Below are positions 7,796 through 14,992 of a stretch of 64,000 nt of DNA, in pieces (position 1 is the stretch's first letter; every line of letters begins with the position of its first letter). Both the position numbers and the translations under genes were made by a program. Under the pieces are notes generated by a model. The model worked only from the letters and a program-made list of their open reading frames with translations, had not been told where the DNA came from and did no database searches. The DNA comes from Alphaproteobacteria bacterium (GTDB lineage: Bacteria > Pseudomonadota > Alphaproteobacteria > Kiloniellales > DSM-21159). The stretch is taken from contig JAUILQ010000024.1 in assembly GCA_030433005.1 (NCBI GenBank), positions 1-64,000 on the forward strand, written 5' to 3'.

Positions 7796-8875
7796 CTACT
7801 CCGGCGTCTTGACGTTGCGGTAGCGGCCCGCGTCCTTCCAGAGTTCCTCGAAGGCGCGCTGGCTCTCCAGCACCTCGCTGAAGAAGGGCCGGTCCTTGGC
7901 CTGCTCGTCGGCCCACTTCTGGCCCATCTCGCGGGCCTTGTACTGGACCTCGGGCGCCAGCTCGATGATCTCGTTGCCTTCCGAGCGGAAGAACTCGAGC
8001 GCCTTGGCGTCCTCCTGGCCGACGGTCAGCCACGAGTTCATCGTGGTGACGAAGGCCGCTTCGCGGATGATCGCCTTGTCCTGGTCCGAGAGCTCGTTCC
8101 AGACGTCCAGGTTGACGACCAGCTCGAAGGGCGCGGTCGGCTGGTGCACGCCCGGGATGATCACGTACTTGGTCACCCGGTGGAAGCCCGGCGAGATGTT
8201 CTCGTAGAGCGTGCCCCACTCGGTGGCGTCGATGGTGCCGAGCTCGAGCGCCGTGTAGACCTCGCCGCCCGGCGTCGTCACCGGCGCCGCGCCCATGTCA
8301 CGCGCCATCTCCAGCCAGGCGCCGGCCGTGCGCAGCTTCAGGCCCTTGAGGTCCTCGAGGGTCTTGACCGGCTTGCGCGAGTGCAGGAAGGCCTCGGCCG
8401 TGCGGATGAACAGCGGCATGCCGACGAGGTTGAACTCGTCGCGGCGCCACTGCTCCCACAGCTCGACGCCGCCGCCCCGGTACAGCCAATGCAGCATGCG
8501 CTCGGTGTCGAAGCTGCCGGCGTAGCCGCCGAACAGCACCGAGGTCGGGTCGGCGCCCCAGTCGTAGCCGGGCCAGGTGTGGCCCATGTCGGCGATGCCC
8601 TGCTGGACGGTCTCGGAGACCTTGAGCGCCGGGCCGAGCGTGCCGCCGGGGAAGACCTCGACCTCCATGCGCCCGCCGGAGAGGGTCGCGACGTTCTCGG
8701 CGAAGGCCTTGGCGCCGATCTCCATCAGCGGCCCGCCGGACCAGCCGGTGGCCATGCGGAAGGTCTTGTCGGCCGCGTCGGCGCTGCCGCCGGACAGGCC
8801 GGCGGCCAGGGCGACGCCGGCCGCCACGGCGAGGCCGCGCAGCCCCGCCTTCAGGTTCAGGTTCTCGTGCAACAT
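7796..8875 (-). CDS. TRAP transporter substrate-binding protein (DctP family)
   Basis: Periplasmic receptor of the TRAP system. Signal peptide over roughly residues 1-35 (Ala/Gly-rich, cut near SADA-AD), then the DctP fold with KTFRMATGWSGGPLMEIGAK, the conserved arginine region in LKGLKLRTAG, and the EWGTLYENISPGFH segment shaping the ligand site. The binding-pocket arginine suggests a carboxylate ligand, but the exact substrate cannot be read. GGGAGG precedes the ATG. The operon begins upstream with a DUF6166 gene and a putative GntR operator, so the substrate may be tied to the neighbouring PanB-like and desaturase genes. Confidence 0.88.
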   Translation of the reverse strand: MLHENLNLKAGLRGLAVAAGVALAAGLSGGSADAADKTFRMATGWSGGPLMEIGAKAFAENVATLSGGRMEVEVFPGGTLGPALKVSETVQQGIADMGHTWPGYDWGADPTSVLFGGYAGSFDTERMLHWLYRGGGVELWEQWRRDEFNLVGMPLFIRTAEAFLHSRKPVKTLEDLKGLKLRTAGAWLEMARDMGAAPVTTPGGEVYTALELGTIDATEWGTLYENISPGFHRVTKYVIIPGVHQPTAPFELVVNLDVWNELSDQDKAIIREAAFVTTMNSWLTVGQEDAKALEFFRSEGNEIIELAPEVQYKAREMGQKWADEQAKDRPFFSEVLESQRAFEELWKDAGRYRNVKTPE

Positions 8876-8935
8876 CGTGTCCTCCCGTTATTGTCGTTCG
8901 CCGCCGGTCCGGGCGGCCCGTGGTTCCGGCGCCGC

Positions 8936-9265
8936 TCAGGTCGACGTCGGCATCTCGGCCAGCACCGCGTCGATGTCGGCGCCGGTCATCTCCCACTCGT
9001 TGCCGAAGTTGGCGACGGCCTTCTTCATGAAGTCCTGGCAGAGCGCCTTGGCACGCGCGTCGTCGCCGAGGTGCTCGGCGAGCAGGGCGAGCGCCAGCTG
9101 CGCCGGCTCCGGGCCCTCGTAGCTCCACTCGAAGCCGTTGCGCGACAGCGCCTGCAGGTCGGTGCGCGGGTCGAGCGGCCGGCCGTCGACCGTGACCTCG
9201 ACGCCGTCGATCGTGCGGTCGCCGCGATAGGTCTTGGTGCCAGAACTCGTGCCGGCGCTGCTCAT
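8936..9265 (-). CDS. DUF6166 domain protein
   Basis: Small soluble protein of 109 residues with the DUF6166 pattern: KTYRGDRTIDGVEVTVDG, then NGFEWSYEGPEPAQLALALL, and a C-terminal W-E-M-T-GADID segment. The function of the family is unknown to me; members are usually stand-alone or on mobile elements. ATG at 9265 is chosen for its GGGGAGA site; a longer frame from 9367 has no homology-like sequence. It is the first gene of the TRAP operon, 60 nt before dctP, which is an unusual partner. Confidence 0.65.
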   Translation of the reverse strand: MSSAGTSSGTKTYRGDRTIDGVEVTVDGRPLDPRTDLQALSRNGFEWSYEGPEPAQLALALLAEHLGDDARAKALCQDFMKKAVANFGNEWEMTGADIDAVLAEMPTST

Positions 9266-9366
9266 GCCCGTCTCCCCGCTTGTCCGCCGCCCCGGCGGGC
9301 CGGCGTAGCGGGCCCCGCGGGTCTCGGCGATCGCCGGCCGCTGCGTCGGCGACCAGTCATGTATCA

Positions 9367-9376
9367 CTGATATATT
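9367..9376. promoter_or_regulatory. degenerate TGATATATCA site, putative GntR operator
   Basis: CTGATATATT, reading AATATATCAG on the minus strand. One half is intact and the other imperfect; it sits in a short AT-rich patch between the DUF6166/TRAP operon and the GntR gene. Perfect versions of the same palindrome occur at 12015-12024 and 13873-13882. Symmetric 10-bp sites of this type fit FCD-class GntR regulators. Confidence 0.55.
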
Positions 9377-9585
9377 TTTGACATCCTAACGGCCTAGCGT
9401 CACGCTGAAAAGCGCGTCCTGCCGACAGCCCGCGTTTCGGCGGAGCCCGCGCCGGCGATTCTCGGCCCGCGGCCCGGCACCCGCGGAACGGGCTCAGCGC
9501 GCGGCTTGGTGGACCGCGCCGCATGGTGTATCGACAGGGTCGGGCCGCGCGGCCCGCGCGAAAGTGGAAAGCCGAAGAGGGCGGG

Positions 9586-10293
9586 ATGGCCGAGGGCAGC
9601 CTCTCGAGTCCGGACATCGAAACCGTCGAAACGGGCGGCAGCCTGACCGACCGCGCCTACCGGCAGCTCGAGGAGCGCATCGTCACCCTGCGGCTGGCGC
9701 CGGGCGAGGTGCTCTCCGAGGCGGCGCTCAGCAAGCAGCTCGGCATCGGCCGCACGCCGATCCGCGAGGCCCTGCAGCGCCTGGCCCGCGAGGGGCTGGT
9801 GGTGATCCTGCCGCGCCGCGGCATCCTGGTCGCCGAGATCAACGTGCGCAGCCAGCTCGAGCTGCTCAAGGTCCGCCGCGAGCTGGAACGCCTGATGAGC
9901 CGCCTCTGCGCGCTGCGCGCCACGGCGGTCGAGAAGCGCGCCTTCGCCGAGCTCGCCGATGCCATGGAGCAGGCCGGCGAGGCCGACGACGACGTCGCCT
10001 TCATGCGCCAGGACCGCCAGCTCAACGGCATGATCTCGCAGCACTGCCGCAACGAGTACGCCGCCAAGGCGATGGGCCTGACCCACGGGCTGTCGCGCCG
10101 CTTCTGGTACCAGCACTACCGGCAGGTGCTCGACCTGCCGCGCTGCGCTCGCCTGCACGCGGCCCAGGCCCGTGCCATCGCCGAGGGCGACCCGCACGCC
10201 GCCGCCGCCGCCTCGGACCGCCTGATCGACTACATGGAGACCTTCACGCGGGCGACGCTCGACGCCGAGGAGCCGGCCGCGGCGCGCGTCTGA
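9586..10293 (+). CDS. GntR-family regulator, FCD (FadR-like) class
   Basis: Winged-helix DNA-binding domain at about residues 20-90 (LTDRAYRQLEERIVTLRLAPG, then ALSKQLGIGRTPIREALQRL), followed by an all-helical FCD ligand domain. The FCD metal ligands look plausible (acidic DRQLN segment, later histidines), suggesting control by a small carboxylate. ATG at 9586 follows GAAGAGGG; an upstream start at 9523 adds only a basic tail. It is divergent from the TRAP operon. The repeated TGATATATCA palindromes upstream of the TRAP, PanB-like and desaturase genes make it the likely controller of a small regulon, possibly as repressor. Confidence 0.85.
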   Translation: MAEGSLSSPDIETVETGGSLTDRAYRQLEERIVTLRLAPGEVLSEAALSKQLGIGRTPIREALQRLAREGLVVILPRRGILVAEINVRSQLELLKVRRELERLMSRLCALRATAVEKRAFAELADAMEQAGEADDDVAFMRQDRQLNGMISQHCRNEYAAKAMGLTHGLSRRFWYQHYRQVLDLPRCARLHAAQARAIAEGDPHAAAAASDRLIDYMETFTRATLDAEEPAAARV

Positions 10294-10312
10294 GCGAAGG
10301 CAGGTCGCTTGC

Positions 10313-11344
10313 CTAGCCCAGGTGGACGCGCAGATCCTCGGCGGCGCGGCCGCGTCGGCCGCGGCGGAAATGGCTGGGCGGCGCGCCGTAGCGCGTCAGG
10401 AAGGCGCGGGCGAAGTGCGAGGGCGACTGGAAGCCCGCGGCCAGAGCGACCTCCATCAAGGGCATCGCGGTGTGCTCGATCAGCTGCTTGGCGCGTGCCA
10501 GGCGCAGGCTGCGGTAGAAGCTGCCCGGCGTCTGGGCGAAGAAGTCGAGGAACAGGCGCTCCAGGTGGCGCGCCGAGATTCCGGCCGCCTCGGCCAGCGC
10601 CGCCTTGTCGAGCGGCGCCTCGAGGTTGCGCTCCATGGCGTCGACGCAGCGGGCGAGCGCGGCGTGGTTGACGCCGAGCCGCGCCGAGAGCGGCGGCGCC
10701 AGCGGCTGGGTTGCCGTCCGCGAGCGCCCGAGTGCCTCGGCCACGGCGTCGGCGAGCCCCGCGCCTTCCCAGCGCTCGATCAGTGCCAGCGCCAGGCCGA
10801 GCGCGGCGTGTGCGCCGGCCGCGGTGCTCACCGCGCCGGGCGGCTGGTGGCCGAAGGCGGCGAGCGGCGACCGGCCGAAGGTCTCCCGGAAGGCCGGGGC
10901 GAGGCGCGGCAGCACGTAGGCCTGCTCCGGCTCCAGCAGGCCGGCGCGCGCGAGCGGCCAGACGCCGCCGTCGAGACCGGCCAGCGCCGTGCCGAAGCGC
11001 TGCAGGCGGCGCAGCCAGTCGAGCAGGTCGCGGCGCTCCAGGCGCGTTGCCGGATCGCCGCCGCAGACCAGCAACAGCGCGTAGTCCGAGGATTCGCCGG
11101 CCAGCTGCTGCACCGCGACGCGCGCGCCGCAGCGCGCCCGCACCGCCTGCGGGTCGAGGCCGAGCGTGACGAGTTGCCGCCCGGCCGCCGGCCGGCGTCG
11201 GGCGGCCTCGCCGAAGGCCTCGGCGGCGAGCGCGAAGCCGGCGAGGTCGAAGCCTTCGAGCAGCAGGCAGCCGATCCGCCGCCGCCCGACGGGACCGGGC
11301 GGCGTCTCCGGCGTCGGCCCGTCCCGGACCCCGGGCTCGCTCAG
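10313..11344 (-). CDS. GlxA-type AraC-family transcriptional regulator
   Basis: Two-domain activator: an N-terminal DJ-1/PfpI-like domain (RRIGCLLLEGFDLAGFALAAEA and DYALLLVCGGD) and a C-terminal AraC domain with two HTHs (AALAEAAGISARHLERLF; MEVALAAGFQSPSHFARAF). GlxA-type regulators often answer to betaine, carnitine or arginine derivatives. Start problem: no ATG, GTG or TTG occurs in frame between the GTG at 11464, which lies deep inside the upstream gene, and the domain itself. CTG at 11344 overlaps the upstream stop (CTGA), has AGAAGGG before it and gives the normal length, about 343 residues, so I use it provisionally. Confidence 0.82.
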   Translation of the reverse strand: MSEPGVRDGPTPETPPGPVGRRRIGCLLLEGFDLAGFALAAEAFGEAARRRPAAGRQLVTLGLDPQAVRARCGARVAVQQLAGESSDYALLLVCGGDPATRLERRDLLDWLRRLQRFGTALAGLDGGVWPLARAGLLEPEQAYVLPRLAPAFRETFGRSPLAAFGHQPPGAVSTAAGAHAALGLALALIERWEGAGLADAVAEALGRSRTATQPLAPPLSARLGVNHAALARCVDAMERNLEAPLDKAALAEAAGISARHLERLFLDFFAQTPGSFYRSLRLARAKQLIEHTAMPLMEVALAAGFQSPSHFARAFLTRYGAPPSHFRRGRRGRAAEDLRVHLG

Positions 11345-11529
11345 CGCTCGCCCTTCTGCTTCTTGCCCTTGGCCTCGGGGAACAGCCAGATCGCGAAGAT
11401 CATGAAGGCGCCCAGGGCGAAGGCCACGTAGCCGGGCCCCTGCTGGCCGAGACCGAGCTGCCACCAGCCGGCGAGGCCGGCCACGGCGACGACGATGGCC
11501 GAGAGAATGAGCTTGATGTGCGTGGGCAT
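11341..11529 (-). CDS. small two-helix membrane protein, unknown
   Basis: 62-residue protein with two hydrophobic segments (about residues 6-22 and 32-50) and a basic Lys/Gly-rich tail (EAKGKKQKGER). No family recognised. A GGAGGAAGCC stretch before the ATG supports translation. It lies between a 123-residue membrane protein gene (21 nt upstream) and the AraC regulator gene, whose start overlaps its stop, so the three form one operon divergent from the PanB-like gene. Confidence 0.65.
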   Translation of the reverse strand: MPTHIKLILSAIVVAVAGLAGWWQLGLGQQGPGYVAFALGAFMIFAIWLFPEAKGKKQKGER

Positions 11530-11550
11530 GGCTTCCTCCAGTAGTCTCGC

Positions 11551-11922
11551 TCAGGCGGCCCCGTAGAGCAGCGCGGCCAGGGCGCCGCCTGCGAGGACGA
11601 CCAGGAACAGGCCGCCGGCGCCGTCGCGCAGCCGCGCCGGCAGGGCCTGGAACAGCAGCGGGCCGGCCAGCAGCCCGAGTCCGCCGGCGACAACCGCGGC
11701 GGCGATCGGCAGGCGGCCGGCGAACAGCAGCGCGCCGGCGCCGAGCGCCAACAGGGCGAGCAGCGCGAGCGGCAGCAGGACCGCGGCGAGCGGTCCGCGC
11801 TGCCTGGGCCCGCGGGCCGACAGCGGCAGGAAGCCGCCGAGCAGCACCGCCGAAGCCGCGGTGATCGCGAGGGCCAGGGCGAAGAGCAGCAGCCCGCCGA
11901 GGTCCAGGGTCTCCAGGTTCAC
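11551..11922 (-). CDS. small four-helix membrane protein, unknown
   Basis: 123 residues, Leu/Ala-rich, with about four predicted membrane segments (near 8-30, 44-66, 69-88 and 98-120) and a short basic loop (ARGPRQRGP). I do not recognise the family. It is the first gene of the minus-strand operon facing the PanB-like gene; the TGATATATCA site lies in the shared 135-nt divergent region, so it is probably co-regulated with that gene. Confidence 0.6.
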   Translation of the reverse strand: MNLETLDLGGLLLFALALAITAASAVLLGGFLPLSARGPRQRGPLAAVLLPLALLALLALGAGALLFAGRLPIAAAVVAGGLGLLAGPLLFQALPARLRDGAGGLFLVVLAGGALAALLYGAA

Positions 11923-12014
11923 CGACTCGCTTCCCCTGCTTGTTCCGGGCCAGCCACTTCGCCCGAGGCCGGCCGCGCTTGACCGCCGCCCCGCCTCGAC
12001 ACTATGCAGGGATG

Positions 12015-12024
12015 TGATATATCA
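12015..12024. promoter_or_regulatory. TGATATATCA palindrome, putative GntR operator
   Basis: Perfect 10-bp palindrome, extended on the right as TGATATATCAG, 33 nt before the start of the PanB-like gene and 92 nt before the divergent membrane-protein gene. Same core as at 13873-13882, and half-matching 9367-9376. Confidence 0.65.
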
Positions 12025-12057
12025 GTCGCCCATCAGATGGCGCAAGGGAGGCAGCGA

Positions 12058-12927
12058 ATGAGCGAGAGCGAGAAGAAGAAGCGGACGATCACCGAGATCC
12101 GCGACTCCAAGCACAGCGGCGAGAAGATGGTCTACACCTCGGTGCCGGACTACACCTCGGCGCGCTGGGCCGAGCTCGCGGGGGTCGACGTCTGCGTCGT
12201 CGGCGACTCGCTCGCCATGGTCGCCCACGGCCACAAGAGCACGATCCCGGCGACCATGGAGATGATGGTCATGCACGCGCTCGCCGTGCGCCGGGGCGCG
12301 CCCAACACCTTCGTGCTCGGCTGCATGCCCTACCAGAGCTACAACACGCCGGACCGGGCCCTGGCCAACGCGACGCGCTTCATGCAGGAGGCCGACTGCG
12401 ACGCGGTCAAGCCGCAGGGCGGCAAGAGCCAGGCGCACATCCTCAAGGCCCTGGTCGACGCCGGCATCCCGACCGCCTCGCACATCGGCCTGACGCCGCA
12501 CACCATCGCCATGTTCGGCGGCTTCAAGATCCAGGGGCGCACCGCCGAGGCGGCGATGAAGATCCTGGAGGACGCCCTGGCGATCCAGGACGCCGGCTGC
12601 TTCATGCTGGAGTTCGAGGCCGTGCCGGCGCCGGTCGCGAAGCTGATTTCCGAGCAGCTCGAGATCCCGACCATCGGCATCGGCGCGGGCGCCGGCACCG
12701 ACGGCCAGATCCTGCTGAGCTACGACCTGCTCGGCGTCTTCACCGACTTCAAGCCGAAGTTCACCAAGCGCTACGCCAACCTGACCGAGGTCGCCGTCGG
12801 CGGCCTCAAGGAGTACGTGCGCGAGGTCAAGGAGGGGCTGTTCCCCGACGACGACCACAGCTACGGCGTCAAGGACGGCGTGCTCGAGGAGTTCCAGTCG
12901 CTGATCGAGAAGCGCCGCCAGGTCTGA
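12058..12927 (+). CDS. PanB-like ketopantoate hydroxymethyltransferase homologue with altered metal site
   Basis: 289-residue member of the PanB family (TIM barrel, PEP mutase/isocitrate lyase superfamily); canonical PanB uses 5,10-methylene-THF to make ketopantoate. Family landmarks are present: VCVVGDSLAMVAHGHKSTIP, RRGAPN, SHIGLTPHTIAMFGG and IPTIGIGAGAGTDGQIL. Compared with E. coli PanB from memory, D45, K112, H136 and E181 are kept (D50, K118, H142, E187), but D84 is C89 (LGCMPYQSY) and E114 is Q120 (VKPQGG). Those two help hold the Mg ion, so the reaction may differ. ATG at 12058 has AAGGGAGG upstream. A palindromic operator lies just before it. A pantothenate role is unproven. Confidence 0.75.
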   Translation: MSESEKKKRTITEIRDSKHSGEKMVYTSVPDYTSARWAELAGVDVCVVGDSLAMVAHGHKSTIPATMEMMVMHALAVRRGAPNTFVLGCMPYQSYNTPDRALANATRFMQEADCDAVKPQGGKSQAHILKALVDAGIPTASHIGLTPHTIAMFGGFKIQGRTAEAAMKILEDALAIQDAGCFMLEFEAVPAPVAKLISEQLEIPTIGIGAGAGTDGQILLSYDLLGVFTDFKPKFTKRYANLTEVAVGGLKEYVREVKEGLFPDDDHSYGVKDGVLEEFQSLIEKRRQV

Positions 12928-12965
12928 GCGCGCGCTCGCTGCCCCTCTCTTCGCCCCGTTCACTC

Positions 12966-13101
12966 CCTCTCCGCCCCTGTGGGGCGGAGAGGGTCGGGGA
13001 GAGGTGGGGGTGCGGACCGACGGAGCGGCTCCGACCGCGCCCATTCCCACGCCGGAATCCCCCACCTCTCCCTGCCCTCTCCGCCCCGGGGGGCGGAGAG
13101 G
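12966..13101. repeat. composite inverted repeat (family A)
   Basis: Two arms of about 44 nt (12966-13010 and 13059-13101) are near-perfect reverse complements; each arm itself folds into a CCTCTCCGCCCC/GGGGCGGAGAGG hairpin. The 48-nt centre holds a smaller palindrome around CGGAGCGGCTCCG. This fills most of the 329-nt gap between the PanB-like and GNAT genes. A related unit recurs at the right edge of the window. It looks like a REP/BIME or MITE-type element; there is no gene inside. Confidence 0.75.
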
Positions 13102-13256
13102 ATACTTTGCGAATGCGGCGCCGCCGCCGCCCGCCACTTGTGCCGCCGACTCGCCGCCCCACCTGCTAGTCTTGTCCAGGCGATCCGCTCGACCGGACCG
13201 CGTCCAGGCAGGGAGTGAAACGCGCTGATCTCCGACAGGTAGAACCGGAGGCTCGA

Positions 13257-13847
13257 ATGCGCGTCTATCGGAAGCTCGTCCCCTTCGAGTACCCACGGCT
13301 CGAGCGGCATCTGCTGCGGCTCGACGCCGAAGACCGCGCCCGGCGCTTCTCGGGCAGCGTCGGCGACGCCGCCGTCACGGCGCACTGCCGCCGGCTCGAC
13401 TGGCTGCGTGCGGTCGTCGTCGGCTGCTTCGACGACGGCGCGCTGCGCGGCGCGGCCGAGCTCTGGCTCGATCCCTCGCCGGCCGGCCGGGCCGAGCTCG
13501 CCATCACCGTCGAGCGGCCCTGGCAGGGCCACGGCATCGGCAGCGCCCTGCTCGGCCGGGCGCTGCTGGTCGCCGGCAACCGCTCGGCCCGCTCGCTGTC
13601 CATGCTCTGCCTGCTCGACAACCGGCGCATGCAGCACCTGGCCCGCAAGTTCGGCGGCCGCCTCGTCCTCGCCGCCGACCAGGCCGAGGCCGACCTCGTC
13701 GTGCCCTACCCGACCCAGCTGTCGCTGTGGGAGGAGGCGGCCGGAGAGGGCCTCGGCTTCGTCGGCAGCTGGGTCGAGCAGTTCAGCCTCGCCCCCTGGG
13801 CCGTCGGAGCCTGGGGCGGTTCGGGCACCCGCGCCCCGCGCATTTGA
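13257..13847 (+). CDS. GNAT-family N-acetyltransferase
   Basis: 196-residue acetyl-CoA-dependent acyltransferase domain; the acetyl-CoA-binding motif A is seen as ELAITVERPWQGHGIGSALL (residues about 80-100, Q-x-x-G-x-G). The N-terminus contains RLDAEDRARRFSG, common in single-domain GNATs related to the Pat-type acetyltransferases but lacking their large CoA-ligase part. ATG at 13257 follows ACCGGAGG. The substrate is unknown. It stands alone between a repeat element and a sterol-desaturase gene. Confidence 0.8.
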   Translation: MRVYRKLVPFEYPRLERHLLRLDAEDRARRFSGSVGDAAVTAHCRRLDWLRAVVVGCFDDGALRGAAELWLDPSPAGRAELAITVERPWQGHGIGSALLGRALLVAGNRSARSLSMLCLLDNRRMQHLARKFGGRLVLAADQAEADLVVPYPTQLSLWEEAAGEGLGFVGSWVEQFSLAPWAVGAWGGSGTRAPRI

Positions 13848-13872
13848 CTCGCCGCAGGCTCTGATCTATCGT

Positions 13873-13882
13873 TGATATATCA
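13873..13882. promoter_or_regulatory. TGATATATCA palindrome, putative GntR operator
   Basis: Perfect 10-bp palindrome (context TTGATATATCAG) 89 nt upstream of the sterol-desaturase-family gene. Identical core to the site before the PanB-like gene. Confidence 0.65.
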
Positions 13883-13971
13883 GATGAGCGCAGACATCCT
13901 GGCGACACGCTCCGGCGGGCCGCCTGTCTGGGGGCAGCTGCGCCGAGCGACGAGAGCAAGAGAGGATCCCC

Positions 13972-14784
13972 ATGGAACTCGCCACCTCCCCGATGACCGA
14001 CCGCCAGCGCAGCTACCGCGAGCAGTACCGCGAGCGCATCGCGGGCTGGTACAACGGCTGGCTCCACGTCGCGGTGATCTACACGATCGGCATCGCCGCC
14101 CTCTACATCTACGTCTCTAACATCGGCAATGTGGCCTGGTGGGAGTGGCTGACGATCCCGGTCGTCTTCCTGCTGTGCAACTTCTTCGAGTGGTTCCTGC
14201 ACCGCCACGTCATGCACCGGCCGCTGCGCTTCCCGGGGCTGCGCGCGATCTACACGCGGCACACGCTGATGCATCACCAGTTCTTCACGGACAAGGAGAT
14301 GCGCTTCGCCGACTCGCACGACTGGCGCGTCACCTTCTTCCCGCCCTACGCCCTGGTCACCTTCATCCTGATGTCGATCCCGGGCGCGCTGTTCCTCGGC
14401 TGGCTGCTGTCGCCGAACGTCGGCTGGCTGGTCATGTGCACGACGACCTCGATGTACCTGATCTACGAGTTCATGCACTTCTGCTGCCACGTCGAGGAGA
14501 ACGCCTTCGTGCGCTGGTGCCCGCTGGTCAACACCAACCGGCGCCACCACGCCGCCCATCACGACCAGTCGCTGATGATGGAGCGGAACATGAACCTGAC
14601 CTTCCCGATCGCCGACTGGCTGATGGGCACCTCGGACCTAGACCGCGGCCTGATCGGCACGCTGTTCAACGGCTACGGCACCAAGCACGTGCGCAAGGAC
14701 ATGCGGAAGACCTCGCGCACCCCCGGCCGCAAGGCCGAGACCCCGGCCGAGGCCCGGGGCGGCGCCGCCGGCGCGACCGCCTGA
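13972..14784 (+). CDS. sterol desaturase / fatty acid hydroxylase family membrane protein
   Basis: Di-iron membrane oxygenase of the fatty acid hydroxylase superfamily. The histidine clusters are complete: HRHVMH (77-82), HTLMHHQ (97-103), HFCCHVEEN (169-177) and RRHHAAHH (190-197). Hydrophobic segments near 33-50, 60-76, 125-146 and 150-168 make two to four membrane passes. The C-terminal 40 residues are polar and Ala/Gly-rich. It likely hydroxylates or desaturates a lipid chain or sterol-like substrate, using O2. The start has GAGAGGA upstream. A TGATATATCA site lies before it and a good terminator after it, so it is a single-gene unit. Confidence 0.85.
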   Translation: MELATSPMTDRQRSYREQYRERIAGWYNGWLHVAVIYTIGIAALYIYVSNIGNVAWWEWLTIPVVFLLCNFFEWFLHRHVMHRPLRFPGLRAIYTRHTLMHHQFFTDKEMRFADSHDWRVTFFPPYALVTFILMSIPGALFLGWLLSPNVGWLVMCTTTSMYLIYEFMHFCCHVEENAFVRWCPLVNTNRRHHAAHHDQSLMMERNMNLTFPIADWLMGTSDLDRGLIGTLFNGYGTKHVRKDMRKTSRTPGRKAETPAEARGGAAGATA

Positions 14785-14811
14785 CCTTCCCAGCCTCGAT
14801 CGAGCCTCCCA

Positions 14812-14846
14812 GGGGGCAGGGCTTCGGCCCTGTCCCCTTTTTCTTT
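14812..14846 (+). terminator. rho-independent terminator
   Basis: An 11-bp stem of GGGGGCAGGGC with GCCCTGTCCCC (one G-T pair), TTCG loop, followed by TTTTTCTTT. It sits 28 nt after the desaturase stop codon. Confidence 0.9.
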
Positions 14847-14888
14847 GTCACCGCACGGGGGCACCGCCGGTGCCTCACCGCCCCTCTC

Positions 14889-14916
14889 CGTCATCCCCGC
14901 GCACGCGGGGATGACG
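14889..14916. repeat. REP-type hairpin, GTCATCCCCGCG family
   Basis: CGTCATCCCCGCG (14889-14901) faces CGCGGGGATGACG (14904-14916). This palindromic unit is common between genes of many proteobacteria. It lies between the terminator and the convergent ligase gene. Confidence 0.75.
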
Positions 14917-14992
14917 AAAATAGGGGGGATAAGACAGGGAAAGAGGGCGGGCGGGCCTTAGAACCAGGCCGCAGCACACCAAGCCTCCCGCC

